Shown here in pieces: positions 17,374 through 25,936 of a stretch of DNA of 28,358 nt. Below the pieces are notes generated by a model that was given only the letters and a program-made list of their open reading frames with translations, searched no databases and was not told the origin of the DNA. Origin of the DNA: JAGWRI01 sp035700805 (GTDB taxonomy: Bacteria > Gemmatimonadota > Gemmatimonadetes > Gemmatimonadales > Gemmatimonadaceae); contig DASSOG010000030.1 of the NCBI GenBank assembly GCA_035700805.1, positions 1 through 28,358 on the forward strand, in the 5' to 3' direction. Within the stretch, counting starts at the first letter, position 1. Each line of letters begins with the position of its first letter. Position numbers and translations under genes: made by a program.

Positions 17374-17471
17374 AACTTGCAGCCCGTACGCTTCAGCGCC
17401 AGCTTCCAGCCTCGCTGTACACAATTGCGGCCTGTATTCGCAGGCCTGCGGCTCCTGACCATCGCACACGC

Positions 17472-18896
17472 ATGATCCTTGGACGTGGACCCTGGTTGCG
17501 TAGTGGACGCTGGTGGCGACGTGAAACTTCGCTGCGACGTGGACTTTCCTTGCTTGCCGTGGCCGGAGCGCTGAATGCGCCGCTCGCGGCGCAGACCGGC
17601 GCGCGCGTTTATGGCACCGTGACCGACAGCGTTCACCGGCGCGCGCTGCCTGGCACGACGGTGACGGTGGTGCCGCTCGATGTCTCCGGGAGCTGGCAGG
17701 CCGTGGCGGACTCGAGTGGGCGCTTTGCCCTGGACTCACTCCCGCAGGGGCCGTACGTCGTGTCCGCCCGTCATGCGTGGCTTGACTCCATCGGCCTGGC
17801 GATCCCGCCCGACACGATCACGCTGGTGGCGGGGGCGGCGAGCCGAGTGAGCCTTGGGGTCCCGTCGCCAGCGACGATCTATGGTGAATCCTGCCACGCG
17901 CCGCTCACGTCCGGGAAGGGAATTATAGTAGGATACGTAAGAAGCGCCGAATCGGGCGCGGCGGTAGCCGGCGCCGCCGTGGGGGTCCTGTGGAACGACT
18001 TTACCCTCGATATGAAGACGCTGCACGTCCACACGTTCGAGCAGGGCGGCTATGTGCGCACCGATTCCGCGGGTGCGTTTCGCGCGTGCGGCATTCCCAC
18101 GCTCAAGGCGCTGACAATCCAGGCGCAACTGGATCCCGTGCGGAGCACGGGCGTCATGGATGCAGAGATCGATTCGTCGGGACTGCTGCTCACGTCGTTC
18201 AGGCTCGGGGTGGAACCGCATACGAAGCCAACGGGGCCCTACGCGATTTCGGGCATCGTGAAGGCCGAGGACGGGACGGTAGTGCCACATCCGCACGTCT
18301 CGCTGGTGGGGGACACGGTGCGGACCACCGGTGATGACGAGGGACACTTCCGGCTCACGGGGCTGTACCCGGGGACGGTGGGCGTGCAGGTGCAGGCCAT
18401 CGGCTACTCTCCCACGCGTGTCACGGCTGAGGCCGGCCCTGGCGGGCTGCCCGTGTCCGTGTTCCTGATGCCGGCCGCCGTGATGCTCGACTCCGTGCAG
18501 GCGTTCGCCCGGCGCGCGGGGGTGCCGGCGTGGAAGGAGGACTTTGACGAACGGCTGCACGCTCACGTGGGTGGCGCGCTGATGACCGCCGCGGACATCC
18601 GGCAGCGAAGTCCGCACGAGACCACCGACCTGCTGCGTTCGGTGCCATGGCTGACGGTGAACGGGACGGGCCTGGATGCGAAGGTGGAACTCCGGCTGAA
18701 GCCGATGACCGGAGAGCGGATTGGCGTGGAGTCCTGTCCGCAGGTTTACGTGGATGGGGTGGAGTGGAAGGCCGACGAGAGCCTGAACCTCATTGCGCCC
18801 AGCGTGCTGTACGGCATGGAAGTGTACCGGCACGGCGAGGTATCGCCGGCCGGGTATGCCAACCCCTGCGGACTGATCTTCTTCTGGACCAAGTGA
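17472..18896 (+). CDS. secreted protein with repeated carboxypeptidase-regulatory-like domains and a barrel-less TonB plug
   Basis: A 474-aa exported protein. The frame is open from 17055, overlapping the PhzF gene, but ATG 17472 gives a signal peptide: an unusually long basic, Trp-rich n-region, then LSLLAVAGALNAPLAAQ (end near residue 42). Three carboxypeptidase-regulatory-like segments follow: VYGTVTDSVHRRALPGTTV, GYVRSAESGAAVAGAAV and ISGIVKAEDGTVVPHPHV. The C-terminal 110 residues resemble a TonB plug (MTAADIRQRSPHETTDLLRSVPWL, CPQVYVDGVEW, LYGMEVYRHG, NPCGLIFFWTK), with Cys422 and Cys466 placed like Cys197 and Cys253 of the 8595 protein. No barrel follows. The role is unknown, perhaps ligand or partner binding at the outer membrane. 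The n-region is encoded by 18-bp tandem repeats. Confidence 0.75.
   Translation: MILGRGPWLRSGRWWRRETSLRRGLSLLAVAGALNAPLAAQTGARVYGTVTDSVHRRALPGTTVTVVPLDVSGSWQAVADSSGRFALDSLPQGPYVVSARHAWLDSIGLAIPPDTITLVAGAASRVSLGVPSPATIYGESCHAPLTSGKGIIVGYVRSAESGAAVAGAAVGVLWNDFTLDMKTLHVHTFEQGGYVRTDSAGAFRACGIPTLKALTIQAQLDPVRSTGVMDAEIDSSGLLLTSFRLGVEPHTKPTGPYAISGIVKAEDGTVVPHPHVSLVGDTVRTTGDDEGHFRLTGLYPGTVGVQVQAIGYSPTRVTAEAGPGGLPVSVFLMPAAVMLDSVQAFARRAGVPAWKEDFDERLHAHVGGALMTAADIRQRSPHETTDLLRSVPWLTVNGTGLDAKVELRLKPMTGERIGVESCPQVYVDGVEWKADESLNLIAPSVLYGMEVYRHGEVSPAGYANPCGLIFFWTK
17482..17553 (+). repeat. four imperfect 18-bp tandem repeats
   Basis: Units start at 17482, 17500, 17518 and 17536 and follow the pattern GACGTGGACNCTNNTTGC with a few changes; the first and last units differ at only three positions. 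The period is six codons, so the array stays in frame within the signal-peptide region of the plug-domain gene (GRGPWL / RSGRWW / RRETSL / RRGLSL). Confidence 0.75.
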
Positions 18897-18901
18897 TTCC
18901 C

Positions 18902-18925
18902 GGGTGCGGGATCTGCACCGGGCGC
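18902..18925 (+). terminator. possible weak hairpin after the plug-domain gene
   Basis: A GC-rich inverted repeat, CCGGGTGC and GCACCGGG with one mismatch or bulge, lies just after the stop at 18896. There is no T run, so it is at best a weak or factor-assisted terminator. Confidence 0.3.
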
Positions 18926-18994
18926 GGGTACCCAGTGTAAGCATCGCGTGAGATTTCAGCGGGGAAATCAACGCTCGACGCGTGCGCCGTGTAG

Positions 18995-19000
18995 TAGAAT
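18995..19000 (+). promoter_or_regulatory. candidate -10 box for the VWA/MoxR-type cluster
   Basis: TAGAAT matches TATAAT at five of six positions and lies 90 bases before ATG 19090, in the only sizeable gap (193 bp) ahead of the cluster. No good -35 is found at 16-18 bases upstream; TCGACG at 18975-18980 is too close. Confidence 0.25.
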
Positions 19001-19089
19001 AGAGAAGCGTCTGTGCGGGCCCCGCCGGGAGCCCGCCTTTGCGTCGGGGCCATCGTGTCCCGGCCGGCCCCCCCGCCCGCTTGAACCTG

Positions 19090-21423
19090 ATGTCTTCCGC
19101 GCTGCACGCGCTGTTCGCTTTCCTGTTCAAGTATCCCCTGTCGGTGTTCCAGCAGGGAGATCTTGCCTTTGGCGCGCCCATTCCGGTGGTAGTGCTGGTG
19201 GTGCTGGTGCTGGCGCTCGCGGTGCCCGCGCTGCTCAGCTACACGCGGGCCCGCGGCAGGAGCACGCGTGGCGACCGGTGGGTGCTGGTGGGGGTGCGGA
19301 CGGCGGTGCTGCTGGTGCTGGCGCTCTGCCTCTTCCGGCCCATGCTGCTGCTCTCGGCGGCGGTGCCGCAGCGCAACTTCGTGGGTGTGCTCATTGACGA
19401 TTCGCGCAGCATGCAGATTGCGGACCTGGACGGCCTGCAGCGCGCGGACTTTGTGCGAGCGCAACTGGCGGGCGCGCACCCCGCGTTGCTGGATGCGCTG
19501 GAGAGTCGGTTCCAGGTGCGCCTCTTTCGCTTTGGGGCCAGCGCGGCGCGCGTGGACAGCGCGGGTGGGCTGGTGTATGACGAGCGGGAGACGCACCTGG
19601 CGGCCGCCGTCGAGGCGGCGCAGCGCGAACTGGAATCGGTGCCGCTGTCGGGGCTGGTGGTGGTGAGCGATGGGGCAGACAATTCGCACCAGGCCATGGC
19701 CGACGAACTCCTGCGATTGCGGGCGCGGCGGGTGCCGGTGTTCACCGTCGGGGTGGGCGCGGAGCAGTTTGACCACGACATCGAGATCCAGCGCGTGGAG
19801 ACACCGCGCACGGTGATCAACCACAGTACGCTGGTGGTTGACGTGCTCGTGCGCCAGCGCGGCTACGCGGGGCGGCGGGTGCCGCTGGTGATTGAGGACG
19901 CGGGAGAGGTGCTGGCGCGCACGGACGTGACGCTGCCGGCGGATGGCGACGCCGCGCCGTTGCGCATACACGCGCTGATGAACCGCCCGGGGGCGCGGGT
20001 GCTCACCTTCCGGATTCCCGTGCAACCTGGCGAGCAGGTGACGCAGAACAACGTACGCACCGCGCTCGTGAATGTGCGGGGCGATCGGCAGAAGGTGCTC
20101 TACGTGGAGGGGGAGCCCCGTTACGAGGTGCGTTTCATCCGCGCGGCCATCGCGGCCGATTCCAGCCTGCAGCTCGTGGTGCTGCAGCGTACGGCCACGA
20201 ACAAGTTCCTGCGGCTCAACGTGGACAGCGCGGAGGACCTGGCGGGCGGGTTCCCGACCTCGCGCACGGAGCTCTTCAAGTACCAGGCGGTGATCCTGGG
20301 CAGCATCGAGGCCAGCTTCTTCACGCCGGACCAGATGGCCATGCTGGTGGACTTCGTGAACGTGCGGGGGGGCGGGCTGCTCATGCTGGGGGGGCGGCGG
20401 GCGTTCGCGGAAGGGGGCTATACGGGAACGCCGCTGGCCGACGTGATGCCCGTGGTGATCGATGGGCCGGCGACGCTGGATTCGCTCGCCTTCCTGGCCG
20501 ACCTGCAGGTGAGGCTGACGCCCGCTGGCATGGCGAACGCCGTGACGCAGCTTGGCGGGAGCGACTCGGCGTCCATCAGGCGGTGGCGTGAGCTGCCCAT
20601 TGTGACGTCAGTGAACCGGATGCGCGGCGTGAAGCCGGGAGCGGTGACGCTGGTGCAGGGGCTGGTGCCGCCCGGCGGTCGCGCGCGGGCGTCGGGCCAG
20701 CCGCTGGCTGCGTACACGCAGCCCGTGCTGGCCTTCCAGCATTACGGGCGGGGAGTGGCGTACGCGCTGCCGGTGCAGGATACGTGGCAATGGCAGATGG
20801 ATCCCGGCATGCCGGTGGGCGACCTGACGTTCACGACGTTCTGGCGGCAACTGCTGCGGCAGCTCACCACCGGCGTGCCCGGCCGCGTGACCGTGACGGC
20901 GGCGACTGACCAGGTGAACCCGAACACGCCCATCCAGTTGCAGGCCGAGGTGGTGGACAGTTCATATGTGGACGCAAATGACGCGAAGGTGCTGGCGCAC
21001 GTGACCGCGCCCAGTGGCGCGACGCGTGACGTGCCGATGGAGTGGACGGTGCACCAGGACGGCGTGTATCGCGCCACGTTCACGCCGAGCGAGCAAGGTG
21101 TGCTGCGCATCCGGGTGGAGGCCACGCGAGGGCGGGCGCCCGCGGTGGTGGATTCCACGTTCGTGCGCGTGGCGGACCTCAACAGCGAATTCACGGACGC
21201 GGAGATGCGGGCCGACCTGCTCAAGCGCATCGCGAGCGAGACGGAGGGCCGGTTCTACACGCCGGCCACCGTGCAGCGCCTGCCGCAGGACCTGAGCACC
21301 ACGCATCGCGGGGTGACGGTGGTGAACGAGATGGACCTGTGGGACATGCCCATCGTCTTCCTGCTGCTGGTGGCGCTGGCGGCGGGCGAGTGGTGGTACC
21401 GGCGCGCGCGGGGGTTGGCATGA
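19090..21423 (+). CDS. membrane-anchored VWA / glutamine-amidotransferase-like protein
   Basis: A 777-aa inner-membrane protein. ATG 19090 (MSSALHALFAFLFKYP) is preferred over an upstream TTG at 19039. Two hydrophobic segments (about residues 33-52 and 64-87) precede a von Willebrand factor A domain with MIDAS residues Asp103, Ser105 and Ser107 (IDDSRSM) and a later VVSDGADNS. A beta-rich region follows, then a class I glutamine-amidotransferase-like fold (VLYVEGEPRYEVRFIRAAI, FVNVRGGGLLMLGGRRAF) whose catalytic Cys is absent at the expected elbow. A further Ig-like segment and one C-terminal helix (MPIVFLLLVALAAGEWWY) end the protein. This architecture is typical of proteins in MoxR AAA+ clusters, where VWA proteins are thought to be partners of the ATPase. 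It overlaps the next gene by four bases. Confidence 0.85.
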   Translation: MSSALHALFAFLFKYPLSVFQQGDLAFGAPIPVVVLVVLVLALAVPALLSYTRARGRSTRGDRWVLVGVRTAVLLVLALCLFRPMLLLSAAVPQRNFVGVLIDDSRSMQIADLDGLQRADFVRAQLAGAHPALLDALESRFQVRLFRFGASAARVDSAGGLVYDERETHLAAAVEAAQRELESVPLSGLVVVSDGADNSHQAMADELLRLRARRVPVFTVGVGAEQFDHDIEIQRVETPRTVINHSTLVVDVLVRQRGYAGRRVPLVIEDAGEVLARTDVTLPADGDAAPLRIHALMNRPGARVLTFRIPVQPGEQVTQNNVRTALVNVRGDRQKVLYVEGEPRYEVRFIRAAIAADSSLQLVVLQRTATNKFLRLNVDSAEDLAGGFPTSRTELFKYQAVILGSIEASFFTPDQMAMLVDFVNVRGGGLLMLGGRRAFAEGGYTGTPLADVMPVVIDGPATLDSLAFLADLQVRLTPAGMANAVTQLGGSDSASIRRWRELPIVTSVNRMRGVKPGAVTLVQGLVPPGGRARASGQPLAAYTQPVLAFQHYGRGVAYALPVQDTWQWQMDPGMPVGDLTFTTFWRQLLRQLTTGVPGRVTVTAATDQVNPNTPIQLQAEVVDSSYVDANDAKVLAHVTAPSGATRDVPMEWTVHQDGVYRATFTPSEQGVLRIRVEATRGRAPAVVDSTFVRVADLNSEFTDAEMRADLLKRIASETEGRFYTPATVQRLPQDLSTTHRGVTVVNEMDLWDMPIVFLLLVALAAGEWWYRRARGLA

Positions 21424-22433
21424 TGCGACGCGCTGCGATGGCCATCGTCCTGTCCTTGCTGTCGGCCACCGGTGCCCGCGCCCAGACCCAGGTGCTGATC
21501 GTGAGCGGACTGGGCGGCGCGCCGCGGTACACCCAAGAGTTCGGCGACCTTGCCCAGCGCCTGGCAGGCGCCATGCATTCGCGTTTTGGGCTGGCCGACA
21601 GCAACGTGACGTGGCTGGGCGAACGCGCCGTGGCTGGCCTGCCGCATTATGCCGGTGAATCCACCGGGCCAAACATCGAAGCGGCGCTGGGCAAGGTGGC
21701 CTCGAAGGCCCGCCCCGGCGCCGAGGTGCTGCTGGTGCTCATCGGGCATGGCAGCGGGTCCGGCGCCGAGAGCAAGGTGAGCCTGCCTGGGCCCGATCTC
21801 ACCGCCCAGGACCTGGCGCGGTTGCTGGCGCCACTTTCCGGGCAGCGGGTTGCGGTGGTGGACCTGGCCAGCGCCAGCGGTGACGCCCTCGGCGTGCTCT
21901 CCGCGCCTGGTCGCGTGGTGATTGCCGCTACGAAGAGCTCGTTTGAGCGCAACGAGTCGCAGTTCGGGGGCTTCTTCGTTGACGCGCTTACCAAGGATGG
22001 CGCCGATACGGACAAGGACGGGCGGGTCTCGTTGCTGGAAGCGTTTCAGTATGCGGCGCACGAGACCGAACGCTATTACGCTGACGGCAACCGCATCCAG
22101 TCGGAGCACGCGCAACTGGATGACGACGGGGATGGCAAGGGGACGGGCGCGCCCGACGGCCGGGCCGGCGACGGCCTGCTGGCACGGCGGTTCTTCCTGG
22201 ACGGTGGGGAGCGGGCGGTGGTGGCGGCCGCCAACGATCCGAAACTTGCCGCGCTGTACGCCCGGCGCTTCTCACTCACGGATTCGGTGCAGGCGCTCAT
22301 GACGCGGAAGGAGAAGTTGCCAGCGGCGTCGTATGAGCAGGAGCTGGAGCGGCTGCTCGTGGCGCTCTCGCGCACCGGGCACGAGATCCGCGCGCTGGAA
22401 GGCTCGGCGAAGTCCGGGGGAGGCGCATCATGA
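21420..22433 (+). CDS. C13/legumain-like caspase-fold protein with Ser at the catalytic Cys position
   Basis: A 337-aa exported protein (336 if the second ATG, 21423, is used). The signal peptide is MMRRAAMAIVLSLLSATGARAQ. The mature part starts with strand VLIVSGLGG and carries His110 in LIGHGSGSG, the His of the caspase/legumain fold. The next core strand, VAVVDLASASGDA, aligns with the family's A-C-x-S-G motif but has Ser151 instead of Cys, so the peptidase is probably inactive or altered. RNESQFGGFFVDAL follows as in relatives. DTDKDGRVSLLEAF is a complete EF-hand-type Ca-binding loop (D-x-D-x-DG, Glu at position 12), and a second acidic stretch, LDDDGDGKGTG, lies nearby. A basic helical tail ends the protein. 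It overlaps both neighbours by four bases, pointing to co-translation. Confidence 0.75.
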   Translation: MMRRAAMAIVLSLLSATGARAQTQVLIVSGLGGAPRYTQEFGDLAQRLAGAMHSRFGLADSNVTWLGERAVAGLPHYAGESTGPNIEAALGKVASKARPGAEVLLVLIGHGSGSGAESKVSLPGPDLTAQDLARLLAPLSGQRVAVVDLASASGDALGVLSAPGRVVIAATKSSFERNESQFGGFFVDALTKDGADTDKDGRVSLLEAFQYAAHETERYYADGNRIQSEHAQLDDDGDGKGTGAPDGRAGDGLLARRFFLDGGERAVVAAANDPKLAALYARRFSLTDSVQALMTRKEKLPAASYEQELERLLVALSRTGHEIRALEGSAKSGGGAS

Positions 22434-25048
22434 GCGGCTTGGTTCTGCGCATCGGGCAAGGCGTCGTGACGCGATGCATCGGGGGCATCGCGGGCATCGC
22501 GTTGCGCGTCGGCGCCGCGGCGATAGTCGTGCTGGCCGCTGCGCCCAGTGCGCGCGCCCAGTCGGCGCCGCAGGCGCGCCAGCAGGCGCTGGCGCAGGCG
22601 GGCGTTGGCCGGTATTCCGACGCCGAGCAGACCGCCCGGCGCGGCACGCAGCAGCCTGGCGGCATTGCGGTGCAGAACACGCTGGGTGAGATCCTCGTGC
22701 TGCGCGGCCGGCGGGCGGAGGCGGAGAGTGCGTTCGTGCGCGCCGCCGTGCCGGGCTCCGGGGCGCCGGACAGCCTCATGGCGCGCTTCAACCTGGCGGC
22801 GGCGCACTACGAGGACGGCCGGCACGACCTGGCGCTCTCGGAGTTCGACCGTTTCATAGACGTGTACAACGCCCACGCCGACTCGCTGACCAGCGACGAG
22901 ATGACCGCCGTGGCGCTGGCCGTGGAGCGCCTGGGCGCGACGAACCCCGAGCTGTTCAAGGACGCGCTGAAGGCATTTGACCGCGCCATCGCGCTGGATG
23001 GCACGAACCTGCGCGCGCGAAACGCGCTGGGCGAGATGTTCCTGGCCAAGTACAACAGCGCCGACGCGCAGCGCACTTTTGAGGGGGCGCTGGCCGTGGG
23101 TCCCGACGATCCGGGCGCGCTGCTCGGTGCCGCGCGGCGGCTGGCGTTCGATGGACAGCCGGGCGCCGATTCGCTGGTCAACCGCGCGCTGGCGATCAAC
23201 CCCAGCTATGTGCCCGCGCTGGTGTTTCGCGCGAGCCAGCTCGTGGACCTGGAGTATCCGGCCCAGGCGCAGCAGGACGTGGATCGGGCGCTCAGCGTGA
23301 ATCCCAACTCGGTGGGCGCGCTGGCGGTGGCAGCGGGGATCCGGTACGTGGCTGGCGACACCGTGGCATTTGGAAAGCTGAATGAGCGCGCGGAAGCGGC
23401 CAGTCCGCGCAATCCATCGTTTTACACGGACCTGGCGGAGAGCGCCGGCCGGGTGCGCCTGTACTCGGCGGCCGCCGCGTTTGCCCGGCAGGCCATCGTG
23501 GCCGACCCGCGCGCGTGGCACGCGTACGCGGTGCTTGGCATGAACCAGATGCGGCTGGGACAGATCGCCAAGGGGCGCGCAAGCCTGGAGACCGCGTTCA
23601 AGGGTGATCCCTACGATGTGTGGACCAAGAATACGCTGGACCTGCTGGATACGTTCAAGAACTATGATGAGGTCACGGACGGCAAGTTCCAGTTCATGAT
23701 CGAGAAGGACGAGTCGGCCATCCTGTCCATCTACATGAAGCAGCTCGTGCAGCAGGCATACGACCTGTTCAGCACCCGCTACGGGTACACGCCGCCGCCA
23801 CCCATCCGCATCGAGGTATATCGCAGCCACGCCGACTTCTCCGTGCGCACCGTCGGGATGGCCGGGCTGGGGGCGCTGGGCGTGAGCTTCGGGACGACGC
23901 TGGCGTTCGATTCGCCGGCGGCCAGGGATGCGGGCCCGTTCAACTGGGGCTCGACGATGTGGCATGAGCTGGCGCACACCTTCACGCTTGGCGTCTCCGA
24001 CCACCGGGTGCCGCGCTGGTTCTCGGAAGGGCTGTCGGTGTGGGAAGAGCACCGTGGCCGGCCCGGGTGGGGGTTCCACGTGACGCCGGCGTTCCTGCAG
24101 GCATTCCAGGCGGGAAAGCTGGTGCCGGTGAGCCGCATGAATGACGGCTTCATGCGGCCGGCATACCCGGGACAACTCCAGTTCTCGTATTACCAGGCGT
24201 CGCTGGTGTGCGACCTCATTGCGCGCGACTGGGGAGACTCGGCGCTGGTGCAGATGCTCCATGGATATGCGCGGCGCGAAGGCACCGAGCAGGTGTTCCG
24301 CAGCGTGCTGCACACGGACCTGAAGGCGTTTGACGCCAGGTTCACCGCGTATGTGCAGGAACGGTTCGCGCGGCAGTTGCGCGCGCTGTCCGGCGATTCC
24401 ACCACCGTGGACGCGCTGCAGCCCGTGGCAAGGCTGTCGCGGCTGGCGGCGGAGGATTCCACGGATTTCAGGGTACAACTGCAGGTGGCACACGCGCTGA
24501 TCCAGCGCAACGAGACGGACGCGGCGGTTCCGGTGGTGGAGCGGGCTCGGCGGCTCTTTCCCGAGTTCAGCGCCGGGCAGGACGACGGTCCGTATCGCTG
24601 GCTGGCCCGCACGTATGACGCGCGCCGGGACTACGCGCGGGCCGCCGACGTGCTGCGGGGCATTACCGCGAACGATGAAACGGATTATGCCATCCGGCTG
24701 GAGCTGGCGCGCGTGCTGGAAGCCGCGGGGGACATCCGCGGCGCGGCGGACGCGCTGGAGGGCGCCATCTTCGTGAATCCGTTCGAGATTCCGGTGCACG
24801 AGCACCTGGCCGAGCTGGCCGAAGCGCTGAAGGACCACGCCCTGGATGTCCGCGAACGCCAGGCGGTGGTGGCGTTGAACCCGGCAGACCTGGCGGGCGC
24901 CTACTATCGGCTGGCGCTGGCCCAGCACGTGGCGGGAGACGACGTGAGCGCGCGCCGGTCGGTGCTGCGGTCGCTGGAGCAGGCGCCGAACTTTGCCCAG
25001 GCGCAGGAACTGTTGCTGGCCATGGTGGATGGCGGGGGGTACGAATGA
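22430..25048 (+). CDS. TPR protein with embedded HExxH gluzincin-type peptidase domain
   Basis: An 872-aa exported or anchored protein. ATG 22430 overlaps the previous stop. A hydrophobic N-terminus ends PSARAQS near residue 45. Tetratricopeptide repeats fill about residues 47-400 (for example ALKAFDRAIALDGTNLRARNALGEMFLAKYNSADAQRTFEGAL). Residues about 420-650 form a peptidase MA-like domain: HELAHTF with His512, Glu513 and His516, and a third zinc ligand Glu533 in PRWFSEGLSVWEE, preceded by PPPIRIEVYRSHADF. The active residues are complete. More TPRs follow to the end (VQLQVAHALIQRNETDAA; IRLELARVLEAAGDIRGAADALEGAI). It is probably a periplasmic zinc peptidase on a protein-binding scaffold. 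The downstream DUF4159 gene overlaps by four bases. A non-peptidase scaffold role remains possible. Confidence 0.88.
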   Translation: MSGLVLRIGQGVVTRCIGGIAGIALRVGAAAIVVLAAAPSARAQSAPQARQQALAQAGVGRYSDAEQTARRGTQQPGGIAVQNTLGEILVLRGRRAEAESAFVRAAVPGSGAPDSLMARFNLAAAHYEDGRHDLALSEFDRFIDVYNAHADSLTSDEMTAVALAVERLGATNPELFKDALKAFDRAIALDGTNLRARNALGEMFLAKYNSADAQRTFEGALAVGPDDPGALLGAARRLAFDGQPGADSLVNRALAINPSYVPALVFRASQLVDLEYPAQAQQDVDRALSVNPNSVGALAVAAGIRYVAGDTVAFGKLNERAEAASPRNPSFYTDLAESAGRVRLYSAAAAFARQAIVADPRAWHAYAVLGMNQMRLGQIAKGRASLETAFKGDPYDVWTKNTLDLLDTFKNYDEVTDGKFQFMIEKDESAILSIYMKQLVQQAYDLFSTRYGYTPPPPIRIEVYRSHADFSVRTVGMAGLGALGVSFGTTLAFDSPAARDAGPFNWGSTMWHELAHTFTLGVSDHRVPRWFSEGLSVWEEHRGRPGWGFHVTPAFLQAFQAGKLVPVSRMNDGFMRPAYPGQLQFSYYQASLVCDLIARDWGDSALVQMLHGYARREGTEQVFRSVLHTDLKAFDARFTAYVQERFARQLRALSGDSTTVDALQPVARLSRLAAEDSTDFRVQLQVAHALIQRNETDAAVPVVERARRLFPEFSAGQDDGPYRWLARTYDARRDYARAADVLRGITANDETDYAIRLELARVLEAAGDIRGAADALEGAIFVNPFEIPVHEHLAELAEALKDHALDVRERQAVVALNPADLAGAYYRLALAQHVAGDDVSARRSVLRSLEQAPNFAQAQELLLAMVDGGGYE

Positions 25049-25878
25049 ACATGCGGAATATCACGATGGCGTTGCTGCTGCTGGTGGCGACTACGGCCGA
25101 CGCGCAGCGGGGGCGAGGCGGATTCGGGCGGTTCTTCGGGGGTGACGTGGGGGCCAACGCGTTCTACGTGCCGCCCGACTTCAAGGGGAATCCGCCGTAC
25201 GACGGACGGTTCACCTTCGCGCGCATCGAGTACCGTGGCAGCGACCACTGGTCGGGGCGCGAGGGGCCGGGGTGGTCGCACGACTATCCGCGTGCCGACG
25301 AGCACCTGATGCGCATCCTGGGCGACGTGACCGACATGAACCCGTTCGTGGAGCAGGGGCCGATCATCGGCGGCGTGATCGTGGCGCTGGACAACCCATT
25401 GTTGTTCAAGTATCCCGTGGCGTACATGTCGGAACCGGGTGGCTGGCATCCCACCGGGGCGGAGATCGAGGGCCTCAAGACGTACCTGGCCAAGGGCGGC
25501 TTCATCATGTTCGACGACTTCGACCGGTACGACATGGGTGACAACCTGGTGCCGATCATGCAACGCGTAGTGCCAGGCGGGCAGTGGATGCACCTGGACG
25601 GCACGGAACCCATCTTCAATTCGTTCTTCACCATTGACATAAAGCTCATTGCCCAGCAGTGCATGCAGGACTATCGCTCGTGTTATCGTGGCATTCCGCA
25701 GTACTGGGCGCTCTACGAGGACAACGATCCCGGCAAGCGCATCATCGCGCTGGCCAACGTGGATGCCGACATCGGCGAATTCTGGCAGTGGTCGGGCCAG
25801 GGGTTCTATCCGGTGGTCGAATCCAATGAGGCCTACAAGCTGGGCGTGAACTACATCGTGTATGCGCTGACGCACTGA
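25045..25878 (+). CDS. exported DUF4159 protein
   Basis: A 277-aa protein with signal peptide MNMRNITMALLLLVATTADAQ, then a short Gly/Arg-rich stretch (RGRGGFGRFFGG). The remainder fits DUF4159: FTFARIEYRGSDHW, WSHDYPRADEHLMRILGDVTDM, then YLAKGGFIMFDDFDR, a fold related to glutamine-amidotransferase-like proteins, and a late GIPQYWALYEDN..GKRIIALANVD. DUF4159 proteins occur repeatedly beside MoxR, DUF58 and VWA genes, but no biochemical activity is established that I know of. ATG 25045 overlaps the TPR-peptidase stop by four bases. It is the last gene of the first tightly overlapping block; 100 bases then separate it from the MoxR gene. Confidence 0.85.
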   Translation: MNMRNITMALLLLVATTADAQRGRGGFGRFFGGDVGANAFYVPPDFKGNPPYDGRFTFARIEYRGSDHWSGREGPGWSHDYPRADEHLMRILGDVTDMNPFVEQGPIIGGVIVALDNPLLFKYPVAYMSEPGGWHPTGAEIEGLKTYLAKGGFIMFDDFDRYDMGDNLVPIMQRVVPGGQWMHLDGTEPIFNSFFTIDIKLIAQQCMQDYRSCYRGIPQYWALYEDNDPGKRIIALANVDADIGEFWQWSGQGFYPVVESNEAYKLGVNYIVYALTH

Positions 25879-25936
25879 CTTCCATGTGGTCGCACGGGCC
25901 GGCCTGACCGGACGGCGATCCACGCAATAACCGGCC

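Noticed and set aside
17055..17471. N-terminal extension of the 17472 plug-domain protein.
   Set aside because: The open frame overlaps the well-supported PhzF-family gene on the other strand and the intergenic gap, and would put about 139 residues before the signal peptide.
17482..17553. CRISPR-like array.
   Set aside because: The 18-bp units are directly adjacent without spacers and lie in a coding frame; no cas gene is present.
22076..24928. Open frame of 950 codons on the minus strand.
   Set aside because: It lies fully antisense to the TPR-gluzincin and C13-like genes, is rich in Arg, His, Gln and Val without domains or signal peptide, and reflects the strong GC3 bias of the real genes.
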